Positions 27,368 through 36,063 are shown, counted from the stretch's first letter. The stretch: DNA of 64,000 nt from DYRB01 sp963802205 (GCA_963802205.1 CAWDHW010000014.1:1-64000); one strand, 5' to 3'. A program made the numbers and translations. Notes: a model not told the origin generated them from the letters alone.

Positions 27368-28315
27368 ATGCACCCCACTTGGCAGGACAGTATCTATCTC
27401 CAGCGCGAACAGCTCGCGCGCATCCTCCATCAGCCCATGGCGTCGCTTGCCGGACGCTGCCTGGCCGTTTGGGGGGACCCTGAGGGGCTCAATCGTGTCC
27501 TTGCCGAGGGCTTCCCCGAGATCCCCCACTGCGCCTTCCTGTATTGCCTGGGGACCGATGGGGTACAGATCTGCGACAACATCGGGGCACAGGGTGTGGA
27601 GCCCGGGCACTGCGGGCGCAACCGCTCGGATCGTCCCTACATGCGCGAACCGGTGCCCGCCTGGGGATTCCTGCTCTCCGATGCCTACATCAGTCTGGGT
27701 CAGGAGCGACCCTCGCTGACGGCCCTGCAGGTGGTGTGGGGCGAGGACGGGGCATTGGGCTTCCTGGGGGCGGACTTCGATCTGCGGGACCTGCCGGTGA
27801 CCTCGAAGCTCTACGAGGAGCCCGGGGCATGGCGCCAGGTCAAGGGGGACCCGGCGATCCGTGGTGCCCTGTTCCAGCAGTCCCGGATAGAGAGCCCCAT
27901 GGACCGCAATCTGGACCGGGCCCTGTCGATTCTGGAGGAGTTGCTGACCGAGCGTGGGGTCTTCCAATGCCAGATCCACTTCTCCAGCAGCCAGGCCACC
28001 ATCTGGACGCTCAATGACCCCTACCGTTACCGCATCCTGGACCAGGAGGCCCTGTCCGACCCGGATATCTGCCTGGTCTACCCGCCCCGCCCCTACCCCT
28101 CGGACGCCCTGATCCCAAGCGCCGACATGGCCCTGATCCTCAAGCGGCTCAAGAGCCTGCGGCTGGTGGACGAGAACATCTATCTACGCCAGGCGTCCAT
28201 CAATGTCTTCAACGGCATGGTGGGCCTGACGTTTTCCTGCGACGGGTCCCATTACATGCCCCACGGCCAGTTCCTGGGGGCCGATACCGCCTTCTGGTTC
28301 GGTGGCGTCGGCTGA
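27368..28315 (+). CDS. PDC/Cache-sensor-like protein, function unknown
   Basis: A 315-residue soluble protein with no signal peptide or membrane helix. Residues about 60-140 (GVQICDNIGAQGVEPGHCGR, DRPYMREPVPAWGFLLSDAY, LGFLGADFDLRDLP) look like the PDC/Cache ligand-binding fold found in chemoreceptors and diguanylate cyclases. The rest (FQCQIHFSSSQATIWTLNDP, YLRQASINVFNGMVG) has no domain I recognise. The ATG at 27368 begins the compact protein after a 227-base non-coding gap. I infer a small-molecule sensory role. Its stop codon lies at the edge of the inverted repeat at 28315. Confidence 0.6.
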   Translation: MHPTWQDSIYLQREQLARILHQPMASLAGRCLAVWGDPEGLNRVLAEGFPEIPHCAFLYCLGTDGVQICDNIGAQGVEPGHCGRNRSDRPYMREPVPAWGFLLSDAYISLGQERPSLTALQVVWGEDGALGFLGADFDLRDLPVTSKLYEEPGAWRQVKGDPAIRGALFQQSRIESPMDRNLDRALSILEELLTERGVFQCQIHFSSSQATIWTLNDPYRYRILDQEALSDPDICLVYPPRPYPSDALIPSADMALILKRLKSLRLVDENIYLRQASINVFNGMVGLTFSCDGSHYMPHGQFLGADTAFWFGGVG

Positions 28316-28390
28316 GAGGTTGTGAATGAGCCCCCGGCCTACTGCGGCCAGGGGTGCCATCGCTACGGCCGGGGATTATTCACAACCTCT
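28315..28390. repeat. Long two-part palindrome between the PDC protein and the K+ channel
   Basis: AGAGGTTGTGAAT (28315-28327) is the exact reverse complement of ATTCACAACCTCT (28378-28390). Inside it, CCCCGGCC (28332-28339) pairs exactly with GGCCGGGG (28367-28374). The left arm starts within the stop codon of the upstream gene. No T-run follows, so it is not a classical intrinsic terminator. Confidence 0.75.
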
Positions 28391-28437
28391 GACTCCCGCC
28401 ACCAACCGGTCGCCCGCCGGGTCCACGGAGAAGTCCC

Positions 28438-30075
28438 ATGCACCCCAAACTCAGCCGACCCATACTGCGCCTGCTGACCCTGCTGGCAGCCCTGCCCGCG
28501 GCCATTGTGCTGCTCGGCGTGCTCTATATGCTGGGCATGACCTACCTGGAGGGGAATCCGCGGGGCTTCTGGGCGAGCCTGGAGTGGGCCTCCGAGACCC
28601 TGAGCACCACGGGCTATGGTGCGGACTCGCGCTGGCAGCATCCGGTGATGGTCCTGTTCGTGATGTTCACGCAGATCGCCGGGATCTTCCTTGTCTTCCT
28701 GATCTTCCCCATCTTCGTCCTGCCCTTCTTCGAAGAACGCTTCGAGGCGCGTCTGGCCCGCGTCCTGCCCCCCATGGAGGGGCGCGTCCTCTTTCACCGC
28801 TACGGGCCCGGGGTGGATTCCCTGATCGAGGAACTGGAGCGCGTCGGCGCCCCATTCGTGATCCTGGAGGGCGACCCAACCCTGGCGAGGAGCCTGCACG
28901 AGCGCGGTTACCCGGTGGTACTGGGCCAGTTTGACGAGGACCCCGCCCTGCTGGCGGGGGTCGCTCAGGCCCGCGCCCTGGTGACCAATGCCGACGACCA
29001 CGACGATGCCACCTTCATCATGATGGCCCGCGAACGCGGCTTCACCGGCCCGGCCTATGCCCTTGCCGAGAACCCATTGCACCGCGCACCCATGCTCAAG
29101 GTGGGTGCCACCGCCGTATACACGCCATCCCATGTCCTGGCGGGGGCCCTGGCGGCGCGGGCCAGCGCCCGCATCAGCCCGCCCGCGGAGGGCTTGAGCC
29201 TGATCGACGAACGCGTCGGCCTGGCGGAGTACCGTGCGCACCCGGACAGTCCCTTGGCCGGATGCCGTCTGGGGGACATCCAGATGCGCCGCCGCCTGGG
29301 GGTGACCCTGGTCGGTCAGTGGCGCGGCGGAGTCTTCGAGCCGGCACGGGGGCCGGACACCCGCATCGTACCGGGGGCCATCCTGGTGGTCATCGGAGAG
29401 GACCGTAACCTGGCCAAGGTCGAGGCCCTGGCCGCACCCATCCCCAGGTCCGGTCCCATCGTCGTCGCCGGTTTTGGCACCGTCGGCTCCAAGGTCGTCG
29501 AGATGCTCCACGACGCCGGGGAGCAGACCCGGGTTATCGCCGAGCGCCCGGGGGAGGGGGTGGACGTGGTGGGCAATGTGCTGGAACAGGCGGTCCTTGA
29601 GAAGGCCGGCGTGCGTGAGGCCGGGACCGTCGTCCTGGCGCTCGGCAGCGACAGCGCCGGGATCTTCGCCGCCGCTGTGGTGCGTGACTTTGCCCCCAAG
29701 GTCAGGCTGATCGCACGGGTCAATCGCGCCTCCAATGTCCCGCGTCTTTACCAGGCCGGGGCCGACTTTGCCCTATCCGTCGGTCAGGTGACCGGACACC
29801 TGCTCGCACGCCACCTGCTCGGGGAGAGCGCCGTGATGGTCGAGCAGGGGCTGCGCTGTATGCGCCTGGTCGCCGGCCGCCTCGTCGGTCGTCACCCCTG
29901 GCGGGCGGAGGTGCGTGAGCGTACCGGGGCCGCCGTGGTGGCCGTTGAGCGCGGAGGTCAGACCCTTTTGAACTTCGGCGAGGACTTCGAGGTTGAGCCC
30001 AACGACGGCATCTTCGTCTGCGGCACCCAGGAGGGTCTCGATCTTTACCAGCGCCTGTTTGACGCGGCCCCCTAG
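28438..30075 (+). CDS. Potassium channel-like protein with two TrkA/RCK modules
   Basis: A 545-residue inner-membrane protein. Two N-terminal helices (LLTLLAALPAAIVLLGVLYM; VMVLFVMFTQIAGIFLVFLI) flank a pore segment ASETLSTTGYGADS. The filter TTGYGAD departs from TVGYGD. The rest carries two TrkA-N/TrkA-C (RCK) modules: the first covers about 115-330, and the second begins IVVAGFGTVGSKVVEML (about 341). RCK modules bind NAD(H), nucleotides or Ca2+ and gate the pore. It probably mediates K+ flux; selectivity is inferred from the variant filter. Confidence 0.85.
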   Translation: MHPKLSRPILRLLTLLAALPAAIVLLGVLYMLGMTYLEGNPRGFWASLEWASETLSTTGYGADSRWQHPVMVLFVMFTQIAGIFLVFLIFPIFVLPFFEERFEARLARVLPPMEGRVLFHRYGPGVDSLIEELERVGAPFVILEGDPTLARSLHERGYPVVLGQFDEDPALLAGVAQARALVTNADDHDDATFIMMARERGFTGPAYALAENPLHRAPMLKVGATAVYTPSHVLAGALAARASARISPPAEGLSLIDERVGLAEYRAHPDSPLAGCRLGDIQMRRRLGVTLVGQWRGGVFEPARGPDTRIVPGAILVVIGEDRNLAKVEALAAPIPRSGPIVVAGFGTVGSKVVEMLHDAGEQTRVIAERPGEGVDVVGNVLEQAVLEKAGVREAGTVVLALGSDSAGIFAAAVVRDFAPKVRLIARVNRASNVPRLYQAGADFALSVGQVTGHLLARHLLGESAVMVEQGLRCMRLVAGRLVGRHPWRAEVRERTGAAVVAVERGGQTLLNFGEDFEVEPNDGIFVCGTQEGLDLYQRLFDAAP

Positions 30076-30178
30076 CGCGATGCAAGGAGCCGCGTTCCCG
30101 GAAGTCATACGATAGGGTCGGGGGTGGAACGCACCTTGGCTTGGCGGAACCTCCGGCGCTCACGCCGCCCAGGCCCGC

Positions 30179-30192
30179 TTGACCGCGGTCAA
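30179..30192. promoter_or_regulatory. FNR/DNR-type operator upstream of norE
   Basis: TTGACCGCGGTCAA is a perfect 14-base palindrome with the TTGA-N6-TCAA half-sites of the CRP/FNR family (FNR, DNR, NnrR). It lies 77 bases before norE, a sensible place for activation of an anaerobic or NO-induced operon. No regulator gene of this family is in the window. Confidence 0.6.
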
Positions 30193-30268
30193 AGCCCGGC
30201 GCGCGTCGGGCGCCTAGCATCGGTCCCCTGCTCGGGGCCGCAGGGGTCCTGTCCGTGCCGGAGTCTCC

Positions 30269-30850
30269 ATGTCAGTGCCCGCGGCCATGCCGGCCAACCG
30301 CTATCCGCCCGGGGACCTGGCCATCTGGATCTTCATCCTGGCGGAGCTTGGGGTCTTCGCCATCTTCTTCGCCGCCTATGCCTTCGCCCGCGTGGGGCAC
30401 GTGGAGTTGTTCAACGCCTGCCAGGAGACCCTGGACCGGCGCGCGGCCCTGATCAATACCCTGGCCCTGATCACGGGGAGCTATTTCGTGGTCCGCGCCG
30501 TGGCGGCCATGCGCATCGGCAATCAGGGCGGCTGCGTGCGCTGGCTGCTGGCTGCCCTCGGCATGGGTCTGGTCTTCCTGGTGGTGAAGGTCTTCGAGTA
30601 CGCCCATCACTTCGAGGCCGGGGTGACCCTCAGCACGAATACGTTCTATATGTTCTATCTGTCCCTGACGTTTTTTCACTTCATGCACGTCATCCTCGGT
30701 ATGGTCATACTGGCGGCGGTGGCCCTTAGGGCCAGAGCGGGCGGCTACTCGGTCGCGGACCATACCGGGGTGGAGACGGGGGCGTCCTATTGGCACATGG
30801 TCGATCTGGTATGGCTGATTCTCTTCCCGCTGATCTACGTGATGCGTTGA
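30269..30850 (+). CDS. norE: Cytochrome c oxidase subunit III-like protein NorE
   Basis: A 193-residue membrane protein of the heme-copper oxidase subunit III family, NorE branch. Five hydrophobic helices are visible, starting DLAIWIFILAELGVFAIFFAAY and ending MVDLVWLILFPLIYVM. Conserved features include HHFEAG and FHFMHVILGM. NorE supports nitric oxide reductase activity but is not catalytic. Two ATGs are possible; 30269 is used, and the second (MPANRYPPGD) is 18 bases on. It is the first gene of the cluster, behind the FNR/DNR-like site. Confidence 0.88.
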   Translation: MSVPAAMPANRYPPGDLAIWIFILAELGVFAIFFAAYAFARVGHVELFNACQETLDRRAALINTLALITGSYFVVRAVAAMRIGNQGGCVRWLLAALGMGLVFLVVKVFEYAHHFEAGVTLSTNTFYMFYLSLTFFHFMHVILGMVILAAVALRARAGGYSVADHTGVETGASYWHMVDLVWLILFPLIYVMR

Positions 30851-31149
30851 CCGCGCCGCCGGCACAGGGCCCCTGGCTGCGCCCTTGCACCCGGGTCTAC
30901 CTGGTCATGCTGGGCCTGACCCTGGTTACCTTCGCCATCGGCGCCGCCGGGCTCGGCGGCCTGACGCTATCCCTGTCGGTCCTGGGTCTGGCCCTGATCA
31001 AGGGGCAGATGGTGGGCGACTATTTTATGGGGCTCAAAGGCGTCAGGGGCCCCTGGCGCTGGGCCATCGCCCTGTGGCTCTTGGTGCCCGGGGCCCTCAT
31101 CGGCGTTGCTTTCACCCTGGCCAGCTCATTGAGCCCGGGCCACCCGTAA
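30847..31149 (+). CDS. norF: NorF-like small membrane protein (cytochrome c oxidase subunit IV family)
   Basis: A 100-residue protein with three hydrophobic segments (VYLVMLGLTLVTFAIGAAGL, LTLSLSVLGLALIKGQMV, WAIALWLLVPGALIGVAFTL) in the subunit IV/NorF arrangement. The motif LIKGQMVGDYFMGLKGVRGPW is typical of this family, cited here in shortened form. It starts at a TTG that overlaps the norE stop (TTGA). This start is the only one that avoids a long overlap. Its role is presumably in assembly or stability of a nitric oxide reductase. Confidence 0.75.
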   Translation: MTAPPAQGPWLRPCTRVYLVMLGLTLVTFAIGAAGLGGLTLSLSVLGLALIKGQMVGDYFMGLKGVRGPWRWAIALWLLVPGALIGVAFTLASSLSPGHP

Positions 31150-31163
31150 CCACCGGAGTTCCG

Positions 31164-31964
31164 ATGCACGCCATCCCCCAGGTCGCCCCCCCGCCGATCT
31201 TCTACCGTCCCCAGGGCGGGGAGGTGGCGCTGTTCGAGCACGCCTTCCGCAACCGGCTGCCGATGATGATCAAAGGCCCCACGGGGTGTGGAAAGACGCG
31301 CTTCGTGCGCTATATGGCCGAGCGCTTAGGAAGGCGGCTCTATACCGTCGCCTGCCACGACGATCTCACCGCCGCGGACCTGGTGGGGCGCCACCTGATC
31401 GCCGACGGCGGGACCTTCTGGAGCGACGGTCCCCTGACCCGGGCCGTGCGCGAGGGGGCGATTTGTTATCTGGATGAGGTGGTGGAGGCGCGCAAGGACA
31501 CCACCGTGGTCCTGCACCCCCTGACCGACGACCGCCGCATCCTGCCGCTGGAACGTACCGGCGAGACCCTGCACGCCCCGGACGGCTTCATGCTGGTGGT
31601 CTCCTACAACCCCGGCTACCAGAATCTGCTCAAGGGGATGAAGCCGAGCACCCGGCAGCGCTTCGTGGCCCTGAGTCTGGGTTTTCCGCACCCGACGCTG
31701 GAGGTCGAGGTCCTCATCGGCGAGACCGGGATAGACCCGCAGCAGGCCCGCCGCCTGGTGCGCCTGGCCGGGGCCCTGCGGGCGCTCAAGGACCACGACC
31801 TGGAGGAGGGGGCCTCTACCCGTCTGCTGGTCTATGCGGCGACCCTGATCCAAAGCGGCATGGCAGAGGGCGAGGCGTGCCGGGCCGCCCTGGTGGAGCC
31901 CCTGACCGACGATGCCGAGACCATCGCGGCCCTGACGGAGGTGATCGATGCCACCCTTGGCTGA
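31164..31964 (+). CDS. norQ: NorQ/CbbQ-type MoxR AAA+ ATPase
   Basis: A 266-residue AAA+ protein with Walker A GPTGCGKTRFV, Walker B region AICYLDEVVEARKD, sensor 1 region VVSYNPGYQNLLKG, and arginine-finger segment STRQRFVALSLGFP. The CbbQ/NirQ/NorQ subfamily works with a VWA partner (here NorD, about 1.4 kb downstream) as a chaperone that activates a metalloenzyme, in the classical case by inserting the non-heme iron of NorB. The start ATG is 14 bases after norF. Confidence 0.93.
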   Translation: MHAIPQVAPPPIFYRPQGGEVALFEHAFRNRLPMMIKGPTGCGKTRFVRYMAERLGRRLYTVACHDDLTAADLVGRHLIADGGTFWSDGPLTRAVREGAICYLDEVVEARKDTTVVLHPLTDDRRILPLERTGETLHAPDGFMLVVSYNPGYQNLLKGMKPSTRQRFVALSLGFPHPTLEVEVLIGETGIDPQQARRLVRLAGALRALKDHDLEEGASTRLLVYAATLIQSGMAEGEACRAALVEPLTDDAETIAALTEVIDATLG

Positions 31965-32394
31965 GCCGGGGCTTGACCCGGACTCGGATGCCGCCCCCGC
32001 GGGGGCCGGGCTCGCCATCGCCGCAGAGTCCTTATACCTGGCCAACCTCCTGTTGCTGCCGGGGATCAGCTTCCTGGTCCTGCTGTACCTGGCCCTGAGG
32101 GCCGGCCCGGATACCTCGTCGCTGGCGAAGGCGCACCTGGACCAGACGCTCAGTGCGAGCCTCTGGGCCGGTGGCCTGTTGGTGGTGGTCAATGGACTGA
32201 TCCTGTTGCTGGGCGGGTACACCGGCGCCCACACCTGGGTCCTGGTGATCCTGTACTTCACCGTCTGCCACTCGACCCTGGTCCTGCTGGGTGTCGTCGG
32301 CCTGTCCAAGGCCATGGCCGGGCAGTGCTGGCGCTACCCCCTGGTCGGCCGACCCCTTCCGGCGGGGTGCCCCGGGGCGATGTCCCATGCCTAG
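31948..32394 (+). CDS. Conserved membrane protein of nor clusters, function unknown
   Basis: A 148-residue protein with three predicted helices (NLLLLPGISFLVLLYLALR, SASLWAGGLLVVVNGLILLL, WVLVILYFTVCHSTLVLLGV). It ends in a distinct CWRYPLVGRPLP motif. It overlaps norQ by 17 bases and the ferredoxin gene by 8, so it is clearly co-translated with nor genes. I do not recognise a named family. A role in electron delivery or assembly is inferred only from context. Confidence 0.75.
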   Translation: MPPLAEPGLDPDSDAAPAGAGLAIAAESLYLANLLLLPGISFLVLLYLALRAGPDTSSLAKAHLDQTLSASLWAGGLLVVVNGLILLLGGYTGAHTWVLVILYFTVCHSTLVLLGVVGLSKAMAGQCWRYPLVGRPLPAGCPGAMSHA

Positions 32395-33376
32395 AACCTC
32401 GGTCCAGCGCTGGCGGTCCTGGACGCAGATCGGCTTCTTCAGCCTCTTCCTGCTGGCCCCGCCGCTGGACATTCTGCGCATCGACCTGACCCAGGGCCAC
32501 GCCATCCTGCTTGGCCAGCAATGGACCCTGGGGATCGACGAGTTCCTTGCGGGGCGCAGCGGGCCTGGCGATGCGGCCCTGAATCTGCTCCTGCGCGCCT
32601 TCCTGCCCATCCTTGGCGGGGCGGCCCTGTTCATCTGGATCGCCTGGCGGTACGGGCGCCTCTACTGCGGGTGGCTCTGCCCGCACTTCTCGGTGGTGGA
32701 GCTGATCAACGGGCTGATGCGGCGTGCCTCCGGACACCCGAGCATCTGGGAGCGCCGGACCCTGCCCTGGTCCGAGCCGGGTCAGGCGGGGCGCACGGCA
32801 ATGCCTAACCCCTGGTACTGGGCGCCGACCCTGCTGGCGGTGGCTGGCTTCGCTTTCCTCTGGGCGCTTGCCTTCCTGACCTACCTGTTGCCGCCCTTCG
32901 AGGTCTACCACAACCTGCTGACCGGGAACCTCACCCGTAACCAGGCGATCTTTCTGACCGCGGCGACCTTGGCCCTGTCGGTGGAGTTCTTGCTCGCCCG
33001 GCACTTTTTCTGCCGCTATGCCTGCGCCGTCGGCCTGTTTCAGAGCCTGGCGTGGATGGCGAACGACAGGGCTATGGTGGTCGGCTTCGATACCCGCCGC
33101 GCCACCGCCTGCGCCACCTGCCCCAGCGCCTGCGACGACGCCTGCCCCATGCGGCTCAAGCCCCGCACCATCAAGCGCCGGATGTTCACCTGCACCGAAT
33201 GCGGCGAGTGCATCGCCGCCTGCACCCAGGTTCAGGGCGGCGACCCACAGCAGAGCCTGTTGCGCTGGGTGGCGGGGGACGCGGCCCTGCCGGTGGTCAC
33301 TGGCCGGCCCGCTCTCAGTCGGGCACCGAACCAGGCCCCGGACCGGGTCGAGCCTGCCCAGCGGATGGAGATCTGA
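32387..33376 (+). CDS. NosR/NapH/CcoG-type membrane 4Fe-4S protein
   Basis: A 329-residue polytopic iron-sulfur protein. The motif YCGWLCPHFS and the later RHFFCRYACAVGLFQS match the CGWxCP and cysteine pairs of NapH, NosR and CcoG. Two C-terminal 4Fe-4S sites follow: CATCPSACDDACPM and CTECGECIAACTQV. Hydrophobic helices lie at about 15-30, 68-88, 142-165 and 188-205. It probably moves electrons at the membrane for the nor system or helps metal-centre assembly. Its start overlaps the upstream stop. Confidence 0.82.
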   Translation: MPRTSVQRWRSWTQIGFFSLFLLAPPLDILRIDLTQGHAILLGQQWTLGIDEFLAGRSGPGDAALNLLLRAFLPILGGAALFIWIAWRYGRLYCGWLCPHFSVVELINGLMRRASGHPSIWERRTLPWSEPGQAGRTAMPNPWYWAPTLLAVAGFAFLWALAFLTYLLPPFEVYHNLLTGNLTRNQAIFLTAATLALSVEFLLARHFFCRYACAVGLFQSLAWMANDRAMVVGFDTRRATACATCPSACDDACPMRLKPRTIKRRMFTCTECGECIAACTQVQGGDPQQSLLRWVAGDAALPVVTGRPALSRAPNQAPDRVEPAQRMEI

Positions 33377-33380
33377 CCCC

Positions 33381-35240
33381 ATGGAAGAGCAGGTCGGCGC
33401 CCTCTGGCACCGGGTCATCACCCGCTTCGCGGACCGCCGTTATCCCATGGCCGCGGCGCGGCTCCAGGATTTGGCCCCAACGCTCGGCATCCTGTTTCGG
33501 GCCCTGGGCGGCGACGGTGGGCTCCAGGTCGAGGCGGCGGACCCCAAGGCCCACGGGGCCCGTCGCGGCTTTGTGCAATGGCTGGCGGGGACTGGCGACA
33601 AGGCGGATCTGGCCTGGCGCGACGAGCGCTCGCTGCGCCTTCCCGAGGTCATCGACTGCTTCCCGGACCACGGGCTCAACCGCGACCTCTACCTCTGGCT
33701 TTCGGCGCTTGCGGCCAGTCAACCTGGCCAACCGGGCGGTGACCCCGCCAACCCAGTCCAGACCTGGCTGTTGGCCAACCAGTGGTTGACCCGGCGGGCC
33801 CTGGACGACCTCCCGGGCCTCAAGCCCCGCTATCTGCGCCTGGTGGCCGGGCACCTGGCCCTGCGACCCGAACCCGCGCGCCTGCCGAAACCGGAGGCCG
33901 CCCGCGAACGGCTGATCCGCCAGGCGCTGGTGGAGCCCGGGAGCGTGACGGCCCTACCCGGGGCAGGCCGGCCGCCATACCCGGTCCCCCTCTGGCTCGA
34001 CCCCAGCCCGGGCCTGGCCGCCGGCAGGGCTAAGCCGGACCCGGGCGGGGAGCAGGAGTCATCCCGGGACGACCGGGTCGAGTCCCTGGGCGAACGCCGG
34101 CGCCGGCGCGCCGAGCGCGTCACCATGCCGGAGAAGGACCAGGGGCTGGTCACGATTCGCATGGAGAATATCCTGACCTGGGGGGAACACGTCCAGGTGG
34201 ACCGCGGTACCGATGAGGAAGAGGACCTCACTCGGGCCAAGACCGCAGCAAAAGATATGGACCGCATCAGCGTGGCCCGGGACCGCCGGGCGTCCGGGGC
34301 GCGGCTCAAGTTCGATCTGGACCTGCCGGCGGAGTCCGAGGACGACCTGATCCTGGCCGACGGTATTCTGCTCCCGGAATGGGACTGGAAGTGCGGGCGC
34401 CTGGAGCAAGACCGTTGCCGGGTGGTCTCTCTGCTGGCGCAGGACGCCGCCCCCTGCCCGTTGCCCGCGCACCTGGGGCGGCTCGCCAAGCGCCTGCGCA
34501 ACCAGTTCCAGGCCCTGGCCCCGGCGCGGGTCTGGCACCGCGGCCAGGCCGACGGGCAGGAGCTGGACCTGGACGCCTATCTGCGCCTGGCGGCCGATCG
34601 GGCCGCCGGGGTTGGGGCCCACGCCGACACCCTCTATCGGGACCTGCGCAGCGGGGCCCGGGACCTGGCCTGCCTGCTGCTGGCGGACCTGTCGCTGTCC
34701 ACTGACAGCTACATCGACGACCGGTCCCGGGTCATCGATGTCATCCGCGACAGCCTGTTCCTGTTCGCCGAGTCCCTGTCCGCCACCGGCGACCGCTTCG
34801 GGGTCTTCGGCTTCTCCTCGCGCCGCCGCGATCCGGTGCGCGTCCACACCCTCAAGGGGTTCGACGAGGGTTATAGTGCCGCCGTGCGCGGGCGGATCAA
34901 CGCCATCAAGCCCGGCTACTACACCCGCATGGGGGCCGGCATCCGCCACGCCACCAACCTGTTGAGCGCCCAGCCCGCCGGTCGGCGCCTGCTCTTGTTG
35001 CTCTCGGATGGCAAGCCCAACGATCTGGACCGCTACGAGGGCCGCTTCGGGATCGAGGATACCCGTCACGCCATCGCCGCCGCCCGCCGCCTGGGCCTGA
35101 CCCCCTTCTGTGTCACCATCGACGAGCGTGGCAACGACTACCTGCCCCACCTCTTCGGGGCCGGGGGCTATGTGGTGATACACCGTCCGGCGGAGCTCCC
35201 CGCCCAATTGCCCCTGCTCTATGCACGTCTGACCGCCTGA
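33381..35240 (+). CDS. norD: NorD-type VWA protein
   Basis: A 619-residue NorD/CbbO-family protein. The C-terminal von Willebrand A domain has the MIDAS motif LLADLSLSTDSYIDD (DxSxS), later RMGAGIRHAT and LLLSDGKPNDLD. The N-terminal region (about 1-200) is helical, with a charged low-complexity middle. NorD partners NorQ in maturing cNOR. It starts 4 bases after the ferredoxin gene. It is the last member of the cluster and no norC or norB follows. Confidence 0.92.
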   Translation: MEEQVGALWHRVITRFADRRYPMAAARLQDLAPTLGILFRALGGDGGLQVEAADPKAHGARRGFVQWLAGTGDKADLAWRDERSLRLPEVIDCFPDHGLNRDLYLWLSALAASQPGQPGGDPANPVQTWLLANQWLTRRALDDLPGLKPRYLRLVAGHLALRPEPARLPKPEAARERLIRQALVEPGSVTALPGAGRPPYPVPLWLDPSPGLAAGRAKPDPGGEQESSRDDRVESLGERRRRRAERVTMPEKDQGLVTIRMENILTWGEHVQVDRGTDEEEDLTRAKTAAKDMDRISVARDRRASGARLKFDLDLPAESEDDLILADGILLPEWDWKCGRLEQDRCRVVSLLAQDAAPCPLPAHLGRLAKRLRNQFQALAPARVWHRGQADGQELDLDAYLRLAADRAAGVGAHADTLYRDLRSGARDLACLLLADLSLSTDSYIDDRSRVIDVIRDSLFLFAESLSATGDRFGVFGFSSRRRDPVRVHTLKGFDEGYSAAVRGRINAIKPGYYTRMGAGIRHATNLLSAQPAGRRLLLLLSDGKPNDLDRYEGRFGIEDTRHAIAAARRLGLTPFCVTIDERGNDYLPHLFGAGGYVVIHRPAELPAQLPLLYARLTA

Positions 35241-35289
35241 GCGGTTGTGAAAAACCCCGTTGCTTTCACGGCAACCTACGGGAAACCGC
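35241..35289. repeat. Small palindromic element after norD
   Basis: GCGGTT (35241-35246) pairs with AACCGC (35284-35289), with an inner GTTGC (35259-35263) / GCAAC (35271-35275). Like the palindrome at 28315 it begins at a stop codon and contains GGTTGTGAA, so it may be a degenerate relative. The remaining bases up to 35335 show nothing else. Confidence 0.35.
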
Positions 35290-35335
35290 GGGTTTGCCCG
35301 TCGAAGACGAGTATTTCCACGGCCACTGAGTCTTG

Positions 35336-35908
35336 CTAGTCGCAGTGGGTGTCGAGATATTCCTCGGCGGCCTCGCGCCGGTGCTGTAGTTCCACGCCCT
35401 TGCGCACCTTGGCCCCCGCGCGCAGCTTGCGGTTGATGTCCTCCACCTGCTGCCGCTTCTTGTGGCAGCTCTCCTCCCGACGCTCCCGACGCTCCCGGGC
35501 CGAACGGGCAGACGCCCTGGCCTTGGCCTGCCCCGCGTCGGGCCCAGCCTTGGTCTTGCGCTCGGTCTCGGTGCGTCTGGGCATCGGGGCCGGGGTCCAG
35601 CCGATGGGGTGGTCCTCTACTACCAAGGCCTCGCCCCCTGTCCCCAGGGGGCAGGGAGCGTCACGAAACTCAATCCCCCCCTTGGCGTCTCGGCAGCGGT
35701 AAACTGCGACCCCTCGCGGCGGGGCGGTGGCACTGGCGGGTGCTTGGGGATGTGTTGCGGCCCTGGCTGGCGCTCCCGGCAGGGCCCACAGCATGGCTGT
35801 CAGGAGGGCTGGCAGGATGGCCGGCAGCATCGGTCGCGCGGTGTGGGTGCCGGTCCAGTGGCTGGCGCGGCGCGGCCGAGACCTGGGCCTTTCCGGTGTC
35901 GGGTCCAT
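35336..35908 (-). CDS. DUF4124-domain protein, exported
   Basis: A 190-residue protein with an unusually long basic N-terminus before a hydrophobic signal (MLPAILPALLTAMLWALPGAPARA), so it is probably exported to the periplasm. The DUF4124 signature follows: VYRCRDAKGGIEFRDAPCP. The C-terminal half is a charged Arg/Lys/Glu-rich coiled-coil-like stretch (KKRQQVEDINRKLRAGAK) ending DTHCD. The start at 35908 has a GAGGAG ribosome site. The function of DUF4124 proteins is unknown. It is divergent from pta and convergent to norD. Confidence 0.75.
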   Translation of the reverse strand: MDPTPERPRSRPRRASHWTGTHTARPMLPAILPALLTAMLWALPGAPARAATHPQAPASATAPPRGVAVYRCRDAKGGIEFRDAPCPLGTGGEALVVEDHPIGWTPAPMPRRTETERKTKAGPDAGQAKARASARSARERRERREESCHKKRQQVEDINRKLRAGAKVRKGVELQHRREAAEEYLDTHCD

Positions 35909-36063
35909 GGGACTCTCCTCAATGGTCCGTTCGTTGCATGCCACTGATGGTCAAGGTCCGGTAACATCCGCGTCCTTGCCTTCGGGCATTATGGCCAAAT
36001 TCTTCCGGGGCCGACGGTCCCACGTTCCAACCGTCGCATGTAGTCACAGATAGAGAGTTGAAG

